Assembly: GCA_014529385.2 (NCBI GenBank)
Contig: CM043942.1
Location: forward strand, 107,273,141 to 107,337,140
Direction of reading: 5' to 3'
DNA length: 64,000 bases
DNA from: Adiantum capillus-veneris
Taxonomy: Eukaryota > Streptophyta > Polypodiopsida > Polypodiales > Pteridaceae
The first letter of the stretch is position 1. Each line of letters starts with the position of its first letter. A program made the translations under genes and the position numbers. Positions 31,421-42,923 of this stretch are shown in pieces. The notes beneath the pieces were generated by a model. That model made no database searches and was not told where the DNA came from. It saw only the letters and a program-made list of their open reading frames with translations.

Positions 31421-31781
31421 ATAGTGCCCAACAATAACACAAACCATGTACCCTACACACCACAAGTGTGTGTATTTGCTTGCTCATAGAGTTTACGTGA
31501 AAAGTGGCACACGTGGATGACCAATGGTTATGACAACAATGACGTGCTACAGGTTAACACCAATGTCAATTGCTGCATAGCATTTGTACCCATGTGACCG
31601 CCACACCCATTTTACTTTAAGAAGTCTCTCGACGTTTGTTCAATATGTTGGGAGAGAGAAGGAATGCCTATTGGGATGATTTAAACAATAGCCTCCTATA
31701 TAGTCTAATTTGTTTTCTATTGTTTTTCTTCCTTTTAAATTCTTCAATTCAAATCTTGAACCATTTTTCATAAAAATCTCA

Positions 31782-31817
<36 letters not shown>

Positions 31818-32130
31818 CCCAGCATACACATACACACACATGCACTCACTCATCTCCTTGGATTTCACTATAAATTTTGCATAACCTTTTAATCTTTGAC
31901 GTAATAGAGAGTAAACACCACTTTTACTCTAAAACAACCTTCTTCGTTGTAACTTCTAGGTAGGTTCTTCAAATCCATGCTTATTGGACGTAGTCTCAAA
32001 ATAATGTATATTTTAGCATTGTTTACTCCAAGTTAGATGAAAATAGTTCCAAATTTGTACATCATATACTAAGAAAGTGTGTTTATTATACATCTTGCAA
32101 ATGTAGAACTCATGTGTTTTTTTGTTTCAA
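31421..32130. other. Intergenic, no gene; (GT)n microsatellite at about 31784-31814
   Basis: No coding homology; a clean GT run followed by an ACACACATACACAC-like run (about 31825-31842). Confidence 0.6.
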
Positions 32131-32356
32131 TGTATAATTAGGGTTGCAAGGAAACACACACAGCTTGGAGAAGACGAAGAAAGCTCATGGCACACAATAG
32201 AGAGTGTGTTACTTAGTGTGCAATGGAAAGATGGATACCCCTACAGTGATGGGCGTAAATACAATGCACGGGGGGAAAAACCTCTTAAAGAGGGAAAAAA
32301 TGCCCCGGTGGTCCTAGTGTGTTCACACACATCAGTACCACATGTATACGATAACA
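32131..32356 (-). repeat. 3' LTR of copia-2
   Basis: 226 bp. Minus-strand start TGTTATCGTATACATGTGG directly after a G-run polypurine tract; plus-strand start TGTATAATTAGGG. Confidence 0.85.
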
Positions 32357-32804
32357 AATCCCCCCCCCCCCCCGGAGTGATGCGGTGAATGAGAGCTGGC
32401 ACATGAGTAAAGGGAACTGACATGCCCTGAGGACATTGTAAGTACACAAAGGGGAATAAGCCCAAAGCTTTGCAAAAATCTGCAAGCTTCTCACGAGACA
32501 CTGCCTTTGTGAAAAGATCTGCAAGGTTGTCCTGTGTTGGCACATAAGCCAAGCTGATCTCTCCTGCTGAGAGCCTCTCCCTGACATAGTGGTAATGCAC
32601 CTCAATGTGCTTTGTGCGAGCATGAAAAATTGGGTTCCTTGCAACTGCCAATGCGCTCTGACTATCATTGTTGATAACGTTGGCATGTGAGACTGCAAAC
32701 TCAATATCCGGCCTGGTGTTGCATACATAAATGAGGCAGCCAACAGCAATTTGGTAAAGAGTGACATCAGCAGAATCACCAGCATCATGTAGACTCAAAT
32801 TCAA
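32357..32804 (-). pseudogene. Copia-2 RNase H end, internally deleted
   Basis: Minus-strand frame with YQIAVGCLIYVCNTRPDIEF (end of RT/connection), then an abrupt join to NDSQSALAVARNPIFHARTK, then HYHYVRERLSAGEISLAYVP and a DNLADLFTK tail. The join skips the DSDWA block that copia-1 keeps at about 10970, so part of the RNase H catalytic core is deleted. The tail is typical of copia pol ends and runs to the polypurine tract. Confidence 0.85.
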
Positions 32805-33348
32805 ACCTGTTTCCTATGGGAGTGGCAATAGGTTTGCAATCCTCAAGTCCAAACTTACAGAGTAATGTCTCTATGTAACTTTTCTGACACAAGGCAATAC
32901 CACGATCACATTGCTTAAACTGTATACCCAAGTAATGATGCAATAGCCCCAAATCATTCATCTTGAAAATAGCATTCAAATCAGCCTTAAATTCAGCAAT
33001 ATGTCCCCTCATTTGGTCCAGTGATGTGCAAATCATCGACATAAAGAACCATAATGAGAAGTCCTCACGCTTTACATACAATGTGCTTTCTGTTGGACTA
33101 TTACGAAAGCCTTGTTTGACCAAATGAGTGTCAGTTTTCTCATACCAAGCACCACGAGGAGATTGCTTCAACCCATACAAAACCTTCTTACATCTGCACA
33201 GTTTGTCCTCTTGTCCTTTCTTGACAAAACCGCGAGGTTGCGTGACAGAAACTTCCTCAAATATGTCACCATTCAAGAAAGCAGTGACAATTTCTGATTG
33301 ATGTACATCCCAACCAAAATGAGTTGCCAATGCACATAGAAAATGCAC
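32785..33348 (-). pseudogene. Copia-2 reverse transcriptase, palm region
   Basis: Reads VHQSEIVTAFLNGDIFEEV, with the first palm Asp position changed (family AFLNGD with preceding Asp in VKSAFLNG or MDVKTAFLNG), then CRCKKVLYGLKQSPRGAWY, a hallmark of copia RT. The YxDD region is out of frame: VKREDFSLWFF and MSMICTSLDQ replace the sequence seen in copia-1 as YMDDLLI, which indicates small indels. NDLGLLHHYLGIQ follows intact. Confidence 0.88.
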
Positions 33349-33524
33349 AGTAGTCAGATGACAAGTGGGAGCAAAAGTCTCTTTATAATCTATGCCTTTT
33401 TGCTATGCATAACCGTTGCAACAAGTCAGTACTTATGGCGATGGATCTCACCATCAAGCTTGCGTTTCAGCTTGTAAACTGACTTCGTACCAATGGCCTT
33501 TTTACCAGGTCCATGTGTCATTTT

Positions 33525-34140
33525 CTATAAGTGCATCATATTTCGATTGCATGGCAGCCATCCAATTTTTTGAATTCTATGCTTTATCAGAAGATAGAGG
33601 TTCCTCAACATCATGTAAGCTAGACATAGCCAAAGCATAACAATCTGATGCATAAGATGCATGGCGAGATCCTGAACGAGTATGACTAGACAAAGGTGCC
33701 TCCAATTTAGTCTCACACCATTTTGGCATACCTCTTGCCTGCTCATTTTCAGCCCTTTCCTCATCAAGTACATCATGTACATCTGCATCAGTAATAGGCT
33801 GATCTGTAACATTTTCTGAAACCCCCATAGGCTGTACATTTTCCTCATTGGAATTTACATTCAAAATTCCACCACTAAAAAGAGGCAACAAAGTGTCATA
33901 AATGTCCTGTGAGCTTACATTACTGTCTCTACTACATGACAGTAAGGGTTGAACAGAATCTTCCACAAACACTACATCCCGTAAAACTAGAATACGCTTT
34001 GTTTGCGGATGATATAACCTATAACCTTTGCTTTCAGCACTATAACCAACAAAAATACATCTGACAACCTTATCATCCAATTTTCTATGTTGTTTTGTGG
34101 CACCAAAGCATATGCCAAACATCCAAAAACACGCATGTGC
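33525..34140 (-). pseudogene. Copia-2 integrase end and RT start
   Basis: Minus-strand frame with KLDDKVVRCIFVGYSAESKG and YRLYHPQTKRILVLRDVVF, the conserved link between copia integrase and RT. An acidic, Ser/Asn-rich spacer and RSGSRHASYASDCYALAMS follow. Frame shifts near 33560 and 33400 separate it from the RT block. Confidence 0.85.
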
Positions 34141-34955
34141 TCAATAGAAGGCTTTCTATCATGCCATGCTTCATATGGAGTAATAGACTACAAAGCTTTC
34201 GTAGGACACCTGTTTAGTACATAAGTGGCACACATGATGGTCTCAATCCAAAAAGAATGCGGTAAAGCTTGACTTTTGACCATACATCATGCTATCTCCG
34301 TAAGTCATTTGCTTTTTCTCTCAGCAACACCATTTTGCTGAGGTGTATAAGTCATTGTACATTGACCAGTGCATTAAACTCATGACATATAATCCTCCCC
34401 TTGATTGGAACGGAGGGTGCCTATAGTACATTTCGATACATTTTGAGCCATAGCTAGAACTTATTTGAAGCACGTATAAACTTCGGACTTCGCTTTAAAT
34501 GAAAATACCCATGCATGCCTGGAGTAATCATCAATGAAAGTCACAAAGTAAATGTAATTTCCGAAGGACGGAGTTTGCATGGGCCCACAAACATCACTAT
34601 GCACAAGCTGTAACCTGCATGTGGACCTAAGTGAGCCATCCTTTGGAAACTTTGAACGTTGCATCTTACCCAAAATACATCCTTCACAAACATGTTTGAC
34701 AGGTGCTTCAAGAGGCGGCAAAGAAGCAACCATGTTAGATTTCTGCAATGTGGCAAACTGACAAAATTTAAATGACCAAAACATGCATGCCAAAGTTTTG
34801 CATCTGAAATAGCCTTGAATCTGCACTGCATTTGTACAATTTTGTCCACACTTGTCATACAAAGTGAGCTTATACAACCCACAGCACAAAAGCCTAGATG
34901 CAGCAATTTCATCACCAAAACTGCGATCATGAACTGTACATCTGTCAATCCACAA
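34141..34955 (-). pseudogene. Copia-2 integrase with pre-integrase zinc module
   Basis: VCEGCILGKMQRSKFP is the CxxC half of the pre-integrase zinc finger. LVHSDVCGPMQTPSFGNYIY carries the first catalytic Asp and FIDDYSRHAWVFSFKAKSEV the second region. Beyond 34461 the frame breaks, and later integrase motifs (YTPQQNGVAE type) appear only as fragments around 34320-34400 in other frames. It would catalyse cDNA insertion. Defective here. Confidence 0.85.
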
Positions 34956-35417
34956 ATTTGACTACAAGTCCAAATTCTAGCCAGTGCTGCAGATACAGAC
35001 AAAAGATTCTTCTTGATCCCAGGTACTTAAAGTGAATCAACAAGTGTAAATAACTGCCATTTGCAGAAGTAAGCACAATCGTTCCAACTCCCTGAACCGG
35101 ATAAGAGGCATTGTTGGCACAAGTGACTGAATTCCCATGAGGGATAGACTCGAGAGAGGTGAACACTTCACGATGTGAAGTAATGTGCTTTGTAGCACCA
35201 CTGTGGAAATACCACACATGTGAATCTGAATCAACTGACATGCATGCATCATGGAAAACGGTATTGTAAGTGCACTCTGCACTAAAAGCCCATTCTGCAT
35301 CACAGTATCCTTTCATAGAACAGTCAACAATGGCTGTATTTATAGTGGAACCACCCTCTTTCTTCTTAGCCTCTTTGGCGTTCAACTTAGGACACTGCTT
35401 GATCAAGTGATTATTAG
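34945..35417 (-). pseudogene. Copia-2 gag end and protease
   Basis: Directly after the nested element the frame resumes as HLIKQCPKLNAKEAKKK, the second half of the CCHC zinc knuckle. Protease follows with VWYFHSGATKHIT: the catalytic Asp is His. SYPVQGVGTIVLTSANGS is intact where copia-1 has a stop. The first half of the knuckle (RCHYCKAN) is on the other side of the nested element at about 41610-41640. Confidence 0.88.
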
Positions 35418-36138
35418 TGTTATGAGAGCCTATAGAGCTAGAAGAGAACAAGTCGAGGCACTCACAATGTACAAGAACTTGGGACTTGATGATAAGCTTA
35501 ATCTTGATTACAAGACTTAATAATTTATTAAGAGAGCTAGATACAAGACTTGGATTACATGACTTAAGTACAAGAGAAGGCTTATTGCAAGGACAATACT
35601 TGGAACATAAGAGAAGAACTAGAAGAGGGATTTCCTCATAGGAGCCTCACAATTGGTGTTGGCAAGACTGAGGGGCTTGTGGCCCAAGACCCCTATTTAT
35701 ACTAGTTCTTGAGGAGGTTACTTGAGGAGGTTAGGACTTTCTAGGTTCTTCTTGAGGAGGTTAGAATATTCTAAAACCTTCTTGATCCTTCTAGTTCTTC
35801 TAGAACTTTCTGGATCCTTCTTCAACTTTCTAGAGCTTTCCAAAAACTTCTAGATTCTTTTGAAATCTTCTCCAAGCTTCTAGAAACTTCTTGATCCTTC
35901 TAGTTCTTCTAGAACCTTCTAGATCCTTCTTCAACTTTCTAGAGCTTTCCACAAACTTTTATATTCTTCCGGAATCTTCTCCAAGCTTCTAGAAACTTCA
36001 GGATCTCCTTGATACTTTTAGAACTTCTAGAATCTTCTAGATCCTTCTAGATTCTTCTAGAGCCTTCTAGCAATGATGTAGGCAATGACATAGGCGATGA
36101 TGCAAGCAAAAACGACTAACTCTCAAGAATCCATGACA
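35418..36138 (-). repeat. 3' LTR of gypsy-2
   Basis: 721 bp with many short internal repeats of CTTCTAGAA, TTCTTGATCC and TTTCTAGAGC type (about 35740-36070). It resembles the 5' LTR at 40839-41609 with indels in the repeated section. Confidence 0.9.
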
Positions 36139-36619
36139 TTACCCCCTCCTCTAGCGACGAGTTTCACGAGGAGCAATGGTGTTCCTTGAGTTGGGCTTCC
36201 ATGGATGTTGTTGATGGAACTCTTGGACTTTGAGAGATGCATGTTGTAGATTGTGTGCTGGTTCCCAGGTTCATTCACTAACATCATAGCCTTTCCAATG
36301 CACCAAGTACTGTAACCTACCATGCGAAACTCGAGAATCTAGGACTTTCTCGACCTCATATTCGTCATGTCCTTGAATCTCAACCGGAGGAGGTGGTTGC
36401 AGGGCTCTTCCTAGGATCATAGCCTTTCCAATGCACCAAGTAGTGTAACCTTCCACGCGAAACTCGAGAATCTAGGACTTTCTCGACCTCATATTCGTCA
36501 TGTCCTTGAATCTCAACCAGAGGAGGTGGTTGTAGGGATCTTCTTGGGATCTTAGATGTGTGACAAGGTTCTAGGACTGAGGCATGAAAGACCGGATGGA
36601 TTTTCATGGATGAGGGCAA
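36123..36619 (-). pseudogene. Gypsy-2 chromodomain, partly duplicated in tandem
   Basis: [19 protein letters not shown] leads into [19 protein letters not shown] and YLVHWKGYD, a typical chromodomain fused to the integrase end of chromoviruses, where it guides insertion into particular chromatin. The [12 protein letters not shown] to HWKGYD block then occurs a second time. The DNA shows a 133-bp tandem duplication (36283-36415 and 36416-36548). 133 is not a multiple of three, so the second copy is out of frame with the first. The downstream part (HNLQHASLK-like) belongs to the second copy. Confidence 0.88.
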
Positions 36620-37500
36620 TCGGAGTCGATAGGTGACTGGATTGGCTTGATGGATAATTTTAAACGGACCAAGACTTCAATAATCAAGATTTTGACAGGG
36701 ACAAGATGAACGCAGATCACGTCGGAGGAGCCACACTTTATCCCCTTCTTTGTATTTTGGATGCCGCATGCGATGGAGATCTGCACTTTCCTTATAATTG
36801 GATTGAGCTTCTTTGGTATGAATTGTAAGTTCTTTGTGAATTGCAGATAAGTGTTGTGTAAGATGAATAGCAGCTGGATTCTTGACTTGATAGTGTCTCT
36901 AAATATCCTGTTTGGGATGTTATCCATAATTAGCAAAGAATGGAGTGTGATGGGTGGAGGCATGAAAATAGTTATTATAGGAGAATTCTGCTAGCGGTAG
37001 GAGTTCGACCCAATTATCCTGGTGATAATTGATAGTACAACAGAGATATTGTTCTAAAACTTGATTTACTCTCTCTGTTTGTCCATCACTTTGTGGGTGA
37101 TTGGCTGAGGAGAGGTTGATTTGTACTCCGAGTAGCTTACATAAGCTTTTCCTAAAGCTAGAGATGAATTGTGGGCCTCGATCAAAAACTATGTCATCCG
37201 GTAATCCGTGATAACGATAGATATGCTGTAGAAAGAGTTTGATTGTACCTTCACTGGTGATGGTTTTAGTGGTTGGAATGAAGTGTGCCATTTTTGTAAA
37301 CCGATCCACGACTACTAAAATGGAGTCAAATCCTTGTGACAAGGGTAGCTCTACAATGAAATCCATGGAGATGGATGACCATGGTTTGGTTGGAATGGGC
37401 AAGGGATGGAGTAACCCATGAGGATGATGACGAGGGGCCTTTGATCTATTGCAAGTGTCACAAGTGCTTACATACTCCTTGACAAGCTTCCACATTTGAG
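36604..37500 (-). pseudogene. Gypsy-2 integrase
   Basis: The zinc half CDTCNRSKAPRH is followed by the core with Asp45 (SMDFIVELP), Asp105 (VFDRGPQF) and Glu141 (QTERVN), giving a D-D35-E triad. The frame breaks near 36930; the remaining C-terminal part is in another frame. The upstream HHCC histidines lie beyond the frame start near 37500-37560, where CHDLPLAGHFG-like sequence is decayed. Confidence 0.9.
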
Positions 37501-37885
37501 GCCACCAAAATTCACGGGAGAGAAGCTCAATTGTCTTATTAACCCCAAAATGCCCTGCTAATGGAAGATCATGCCATTACTGAAGTACCTCCAAGCGTGT
37601 TGGTCCTGGAAAAATATAGAGAAGACCCTTATAGTAATTAGTCCATCAATTTCTTGAAAGTCCTCATTAACCTCTTCCTTGTAGTTGTTGTCTAATATTC
37701 TGAGCAAGTGGGTCTTTGGCAATTTGCGTCTTCACCTTAGAAAAAAAAGTAGAATCTTCAGGAGCTTGGCTCATGGTGGCATTTAGCTTAAGCTGATCAG
37801 TTTCAAAATCACTGACTCTTGTTCATCAAATGCTGCGTCGCCTTCTCTAGGTTCAAGGTAGGATCTTATTGATAAGGCATCTGGC

Positions 37886-39069
37886 TTAGCTTGTTGGACG
37901 GCCAGGTCTATAAGAGATAAGAAAATCAAACCTTGATAGGATACCACTCCACCTGGCTTGGCGACGATTCAAGATGCGGGATGTCATGAAGTATTCCAAA
38001 TTCTTGTGATCTGTATAGACAATGATCTTATGAGGAGCTCCTTCAAGTAGGTTACGCCAAGTGTTGAAGGAGTCGATGATTTCTAAGAGCTCTTTGTCAT
38101 GGCTTTCATGATTGATTTTTGGAGCTGAGAACTTGCGGGAATGAAAATCCACTGGATGTACTCGACCATCCTCTCCTAGTTGGGATAGAATAGCGCCAAG
38201 GGCAGAATCTGAAACGTCTGTTTCTAGGATGAAAGGCTTTGTAGGATCTGCGTGAATTAGAATGGGTGCGGTCGTGAATGCTTGCTTGAGAGTCTGAAAT
38301 GATTTCGCGGCCTATGAGTCCCAGACAAACTTATTATGGGTTGTCAACCTTGTGAGTGTTGTAACCACCTTTGAGTATCCCTGTATAAAGATACGATAAA
38401 AATTTGCAAATCCGAGGAAACATTGAACATCTTTTACCGAGGTGGGTGTCTCCCAATCAAGGATGGTTTGAACCTTCTTTGGATCCATGGAGATTCCCTT
38501 TTTAGAAATTACATTATAACCAAGAAATTCCACCTTGGATTGATGAAAAGAGCACTTCTCTAACTTTTCATATAACCCTGATGCACGAATCTTTTCAAGC
38601 ACTAATCGTACATGGTTCTCATGCTCTTCTTGATCATTGAAAAATATCAAGAGATATCATCCAAATATATTACCACAAAATAATCCAAATACTCCCGAAA
38701 GATATCTTTCATTAAATGTTGAAAAAAAGCTGGGGCATTTGTGAGACCAAATGGCATGACGGTATATTCAAAGTGGCCACACCTTGTCCGAAAGGATGTC
38801 TTCCATTCATCACCTTCTTTGATTTTGACTAGGTTGTAAGCACCACAAAGATCTATTTTTGTAAATATTTTTGCCTTGCCAAGGCGTTCAAGAAGCTCTG
38901 GGATCAAGGGAAGGGGATAGCCATTCTTGACGGTGATCTTGTTTAGGCCCCTATAATCCACGCACATTTGGAGGGTTCCATCCTTCTTTTTTACAAAGAG
39001 TATTGGAGCTCCTGCTAGGGACTTTGAATGCCGTATGAACCCCTTAGCAATATTCTCATCAATATTTTT
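37886..39069 (-). pseudogene. Gypsy-2 reverse transcriptase and RNase H
   Basis: RT motifs in order: [20 protein letters not shown], first Asp in [29 protein letters not shown], and the active site VIYLDDIS, all intact. Next come VEFLGYNVISKKGISMDPKK and the connection FLGFANFYRIFIQ. RNase H follows near 38280-37886 with a DVSDSALGAILSQ segment, HDKELLEIIDSF and YTDHKNLEYF. A frameshift at about 38648 and stops near 38312 and 37886 break the frame. Confidence 0.92.
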
Positions 39070-39918
39070 TCATAATTCTACCAATTCATCTTGAGATAGC
39101 TTGTATATTGGGCCAAAAGGGGGTTGGGTTCCCTCCTGAAGCTCTATAGCATAATCATAGGGTTGATGCTCTGGTAAGAGGTCTGAATTCTTCTTCTCAA
39201 AAACATCATTGTAATCTTCATAGTGACGTGGCAATGCCTCCATTATTTTTGTTGTCGTGGTGGCGGTTGGTGTTGCAAATATCAGGAAAGCTGGATACCT
39301 CTTGGTTGCACGCATGAAGACCTTGTATCCAAGATATATAAGCCTATTATCCCTTCCCTTCTTCTTTTGGACTTTTCGTGGTTCAATTCTCCGAGCCCTC
39401 CAATCGATGTCAGGATTATGTAATTCAAGCCACGGTAGCCCAATAACAATTGGACTGCTTGGGCTTTGTATAATATTGAACGCTATTCTTGAAACATGCT
39501 CCTGCAATGTTACTTCTATGGGGTGAGTTTCATACCTGACATCCCCTGAAGCGGGTGGATGACCATCAATGACTTCTACAGTTGCTGGATTAGACTTCTC
39601 CACAAGTGGTATGCCTTGTTCTTTTGCAAATTCTTTGTCCATGAAGCACGCTGTTGCGCCTGAACCTAGTAATGCTTCACAATCCATGTGCCTATCCGGC
39701 ATATGGATCTTGACTGCTGGTAGCATAAAAATTGAAGTGGAATCAGCGGGAAAAAAGAGACCTTTTTTTTCTTGTCTTCCGTCCAACCGGTCGGCCTCTA
39801 TTGGGGCTGGACGTCCATGTTTTTCGAACACGTTGAGGCCATTGCACCATGAACCTTCACCCTTATCTTCCTTGGACACCGTTGAACTATGTGCCCCTGC
39901 TCCCCACAATACATACAT
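39070..39918 (-). pseudogene. Gypsy-2 aspartic protease and RT start
   Basis: The protease active site reads CEALLGSGATACFMD. In this family the residue before SGAT is the catalytic Asp, here Gly, so the protease would be dead. GLPWLELHNPDIDWRARRI is the conserved C-terminal protease signature. The end (HYEDYNDVFEKKNSDLLPEH then PFGPIYKLSQDEL) is the start of RT. The frame is stopped at 39070. Confidence 0.9.
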
Positions 39919-40798
39919 AATCCATTAATGTGTTGCCTTTGCTTCTCCTGGATTGAGAGAGGTTGAAACCGTGCTGAATCAATTTGCATGGGCTCAATGC
40001 TTGATTCATGGCCATGTTGAGGTGTGTAGCCATTATGTGTCACTTCTGTTTGGGGTCGCAATGGTGCCCCAAGACGCCTCTCTTGTCTCCTCTCAAATAG
40101 TCGATTATCACATTCTATTGCTTGAGAGATGAACTCGCTTAGTGTGTGAACCTTTGGCATAGTCAATAAAAGATCGTTTACGTCATCCTTTAATCCCCAT
40201 CGAAATTGGCTAATGAAATATTCCTCATGCCAAGTCAGATCACAAGTGAGCTATTGAAATTCAGATGAATAGACGGATGCAGGTCTTGATCCTTGGTGGA
40301 GATTTCTAAGTTTGGTTTCACCAACCCTTGCTCTATCAGTATCCCCAAAGGTTGCAGCAAACTCCCGCACAAAAGCTTCAAATTCATGAAGAAGAGGAGA
40401 TTCTTTTTCAAGTAAGGGAGCAAACCAAGAGAGAGCCGTACATAAGAGGAGGGTCCCAATAAGGCCTACATGAGACACATCATCTGGATAACGCTCTCGT
40501 TGCATTTGAATGAACAAACACACAAACCTCTAAACTTTGATCTAGTTCCATCAGATTTTTTAGGCATGCTGACCTTTGGCTCCTTCTTATGTTGTTGAGA
40601 ATAACTAGATCTTGCAACTTGTGCTTGATGTGTGCTTGGCTCTTGAAGCTCTTGAATTTGACGTTGAAGATTTTGCAACGCCGGTCCCAAGATTAGGGGT
40701 TTCCCTGCTTCAAGTTGAGTGTTACTCTTGCGAAGTTCTCGTAACTGAGCTTGGATGCTTTGCAATGCATTGATGACACCTTCCATCGTCGGCTCCAT
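39798..40798 (-). pseudogene. Gypsy-2 gag
   Basis: Starts MEPTMEGVINALQSIQAQL with a coiled-coil-like heptad pattern just inside the 5' LTR. The middle part (FEAFVREFAATFGDTDRARV) is the retrotransposon gag core and ends with the zinc knuckle CMYCGEQGHIVQRC. At least two frameshifts (near 40480 and 40240) split it into three frames. Confidence 0.88.
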
Positions 40799-40838
40799 GA
40801 TGGCTTGAGAAGATTAAGAGATGGGAATCTTGCCAAAC

Positions 40839-41609
40839 TATTATGAGCGCGTATAGAGCTTTAAGAGAGCAAGTGGAGGCGCTCACAATGTACGAGAACT
40901 TGGGACTTGATGATAAGCTTAATCTTGATTACAAGACTTAATACTTGGAACTAGATACAAGACTTGGATTACATGACTTGAGTACAAGGCAAGGCTTGAT
41001 TGCAAGGCTTGAGTACATGACTTGGATTACATGACTTGAGTACAAGGCAAGGCTTGATTGCAAGGACAAGACTTGGAACATAAGACAATAACTAGAAGAG
41101 GGATTTCCTCATAGGAGCCTCACAAGTGGCGTTGGCAAGATTGAGGGGCTTGTGGCCCAAGACCCCTATTTATACTAGTGTTTGAGGAGGTTACTTGAGG
41201 AGGTTAGGACTTTCTAGGTTCTTCTTGAGGAGGTCAGAATCTTCTAGAACCTTCTTGATCCTTCTAGTTCTTCTAGAACCTTCTGGATCCTTCTTCAACT
41301 TTCTAGAGATTTTAAGAAACTTCTAGATTCTTCCGGAATCTTTTCCAAGCTTCTAGAAACTTCTTGATCCTTCTAGTTGTTCTATAACCTTCTAGATCCT
41401 TCTTCAACTTTCTAGAGCTTTCCAGAAACTTCTAGATTCTTTCGAAATCTTGTCCAAGATTCTAGAAACTTCTAGAATCTCCTTGATACTTTTATAACTT
41501 CCAGAATATTCTAGATCCTTTTAGATTCTTCTAGAGCCTTTTAGCGATGATGTAGGCGATGACATAGACAATGATGCAGGGAGAGACTGACTCTCAAGCA
41601 TCCATGACA
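40839..41609 (-). repeat. 5' LTR of gypsy-2
   Basis: 771 bp, longer than its mate because of extra copies of ACATGACTT-GAGTACAAGGCAAGGCTTG (about 40970-41065). The sequence next to it reads TTTGGCAAGATTCCC on the minus strand, a likely but unassigned primer site. Confidence 0.9.
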
Positions 41610-42690
41610 ATTAGCTTTACAATAATGGCAACGCATCTTCTTTTTTTCCTTATTGCCAAAAATTCCAGAAGAATTGCTGCCAATAGAAGCATTCGGAATA
41701 GAATTTCTGCCACATAAAAGCCTGCTCAACTGCACGCTGCCTAGTCTTGTTTTTTTGGGAAAGTGACTCTTGCAGCAACAGCAATGTGCGTAATGCATCA
41801 AACTTGACAACTTCAGGATTTCCTTGGGTCATAAGTCTCCAAGTACTAGCAAAAGTTTGGTAAGAATCTGGTAAGGCATCAAGAACAGTCTCCACAAGGG
41901 AACTGTCTGAAATGACTTTACCTGCAGAAATAAGTTGCTCATTGATATCCTTGACACCAGCAAGGAAATTGTCCATATCATCTTCCTCATGCATAATCTT
42001 CGACTCTAGCTCTTTACGCAACAAAGCAATTTCAGCCTCGTTGCGATATGCATAAAGACCAGTCAAAACATCCCAAGCCTATTTTGCATATTTTGCTAAA
42101 CGAATGTTAGGAACAATGGTGCACTTCGCAGACAATGAGCCTGCACATTCTTTACATCCCAACAAGATTATTCTGCCATAGGTGAAACAACTTTAATAGT
42201 AGCAATTCTTGTAGCAAGACCTGCAACATCCTCAACATTGCTGCATCCTCAGAACCAGGACGTACATCAATGCCCTGCACAATATTCTAGACGCCCTTTG
42301 ACACAAGAGCATGTTGAATCATATAAGCCCACATAGGGTAATTGTCCCCATCTAATCTGTCCTCAGCAGCAACAAGCATCTTCAACTATGTTGTTGTCAG
42401 CCATGGTAAATGTTGCACCTGATGTGAAAACTGCCCTAAAAGAGGAGAATGAAGCGTGATCAACACTTGCTATATAGCACAAATGGAAGAAGACTGTAAG
42501 GCACCTGTTATGAAAAATACGCCAGTGATAGAAATTTTGCACAAAATGACAAAATAGCCCATGTAGTACTGCTTGTAGTGGAAATGGAGGCCAAAATGAG
42601 CCAAAGCTCACTAAAATCGGAGAAAATGAGCAGGCGTGTGCTGGAGCTACTGGCGACTAAGCCCGGGAGGACGCAACCTGCTCTCATACC
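41610..42690 (-). pseudogene. Copia-2 leader and N-terminal gag
   Basis: The leader (42690-42420) matches that of copia-1. Gag starts MADNN at 42400-42402 and is frameshifted within 10 codons. The later part (IALLRKELESKIMHEEDDMD and FLAGVKDINEQLISAGKVI, then DALPDSYQTFASTWRLMTQG) is a readable copia gag core, ending with RCHYCKAN, the first half of the zinc knuckle, at the insertion point of gypsy-2. Confidence 0.88.
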
Positions 42691-42693
42691 AAT

Positions 42694-42923
42694 TGTTGGA
42701 ATTAGGGTTGCAAGGAAACACACATACCTTGGAGAAGACGAAGGAAGCTGCTCAAGGCACACAATAGAGAGTGTTTTACTTAGTGTGCATGGAAAGATGG
42801 ATATCCCTAGAGTGATGGGCGTAAATACAATCCACAGGGGAAAAACCTCCTAAAGAGGAAAAAAATACCTCGGCGGTCCTAGTGTGTTCACACACATCAC
42901 CACCACATGCTTATATTGGTAAA
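42694..42923 (-). repeat. 5' LTR of copia-2
   Basis: Plus-strand start TGTTGGAATTAGGG; matches 32131-32356. The outer end near 42923 is eroded, so the exact boundary is uncertain by a few bases. The PBS variant TGGTATGAGAGC reads inward on the minus strand at about 42682-42693. Confidence 0.85.

Larger units (their letters stand above)
35418..41609 (-). mobile_element. Ty3/gypsy chromovirus (gypsy-2) nested in copia-2
   Basis: LTRs at 35418-36138 and 40839-41609 flank gag, protease, RT, RNase H, integrase and chromodomain on the minus strand. ATTAG flanks the element perfectly on both sides (35413-35417 and 41610-41614), a 5-bp target duplication. The polypurine tract (minus strand AGAGGAGGGGG) abuts the 3' LTR. 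Removing the element and one ATTAG restores the zinc-knuckle frame of the host copia gag. LTR ends are TGTCATGG...AACA; the 5' LTR has one mutated end base. Several frameshifts and stops make it inactive. Confidence 0.95.
32131..42923 (-). mobile_element. Ty1/copia retrotransposon (copia-2), split by a nested Ty3 element
   Basis: The 5' LTR (42694-42923) and 3' LTR (32131-32356) enclose gag, protease, integrase, RT and RNase H on the minus strand. TTGGTATGAGAGCAGG just inside the 5' LTR is a one-base variant of the initiator tRNA-Met primer site. A polypurine tract (a G run then ATTT, minus strand) precedes the 3' LTR. A 6.2-kb Ty3 element (35418-41609) sits inside the gag zinc knuckle. Without it the element would be about 4.6 kb. 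Stops, frameshifts and an RNase H deletion make it defective. No target duplication was found at its outer ends. Same family as copia-1. Confidence 0.92.

Noticed and set aside
30880-31490. Long Ser/Leu/Pro-rich frames on both strands
   Set aside because: They come from the (CT)n and C-run low-complexity tract and have no protein-like complexity.
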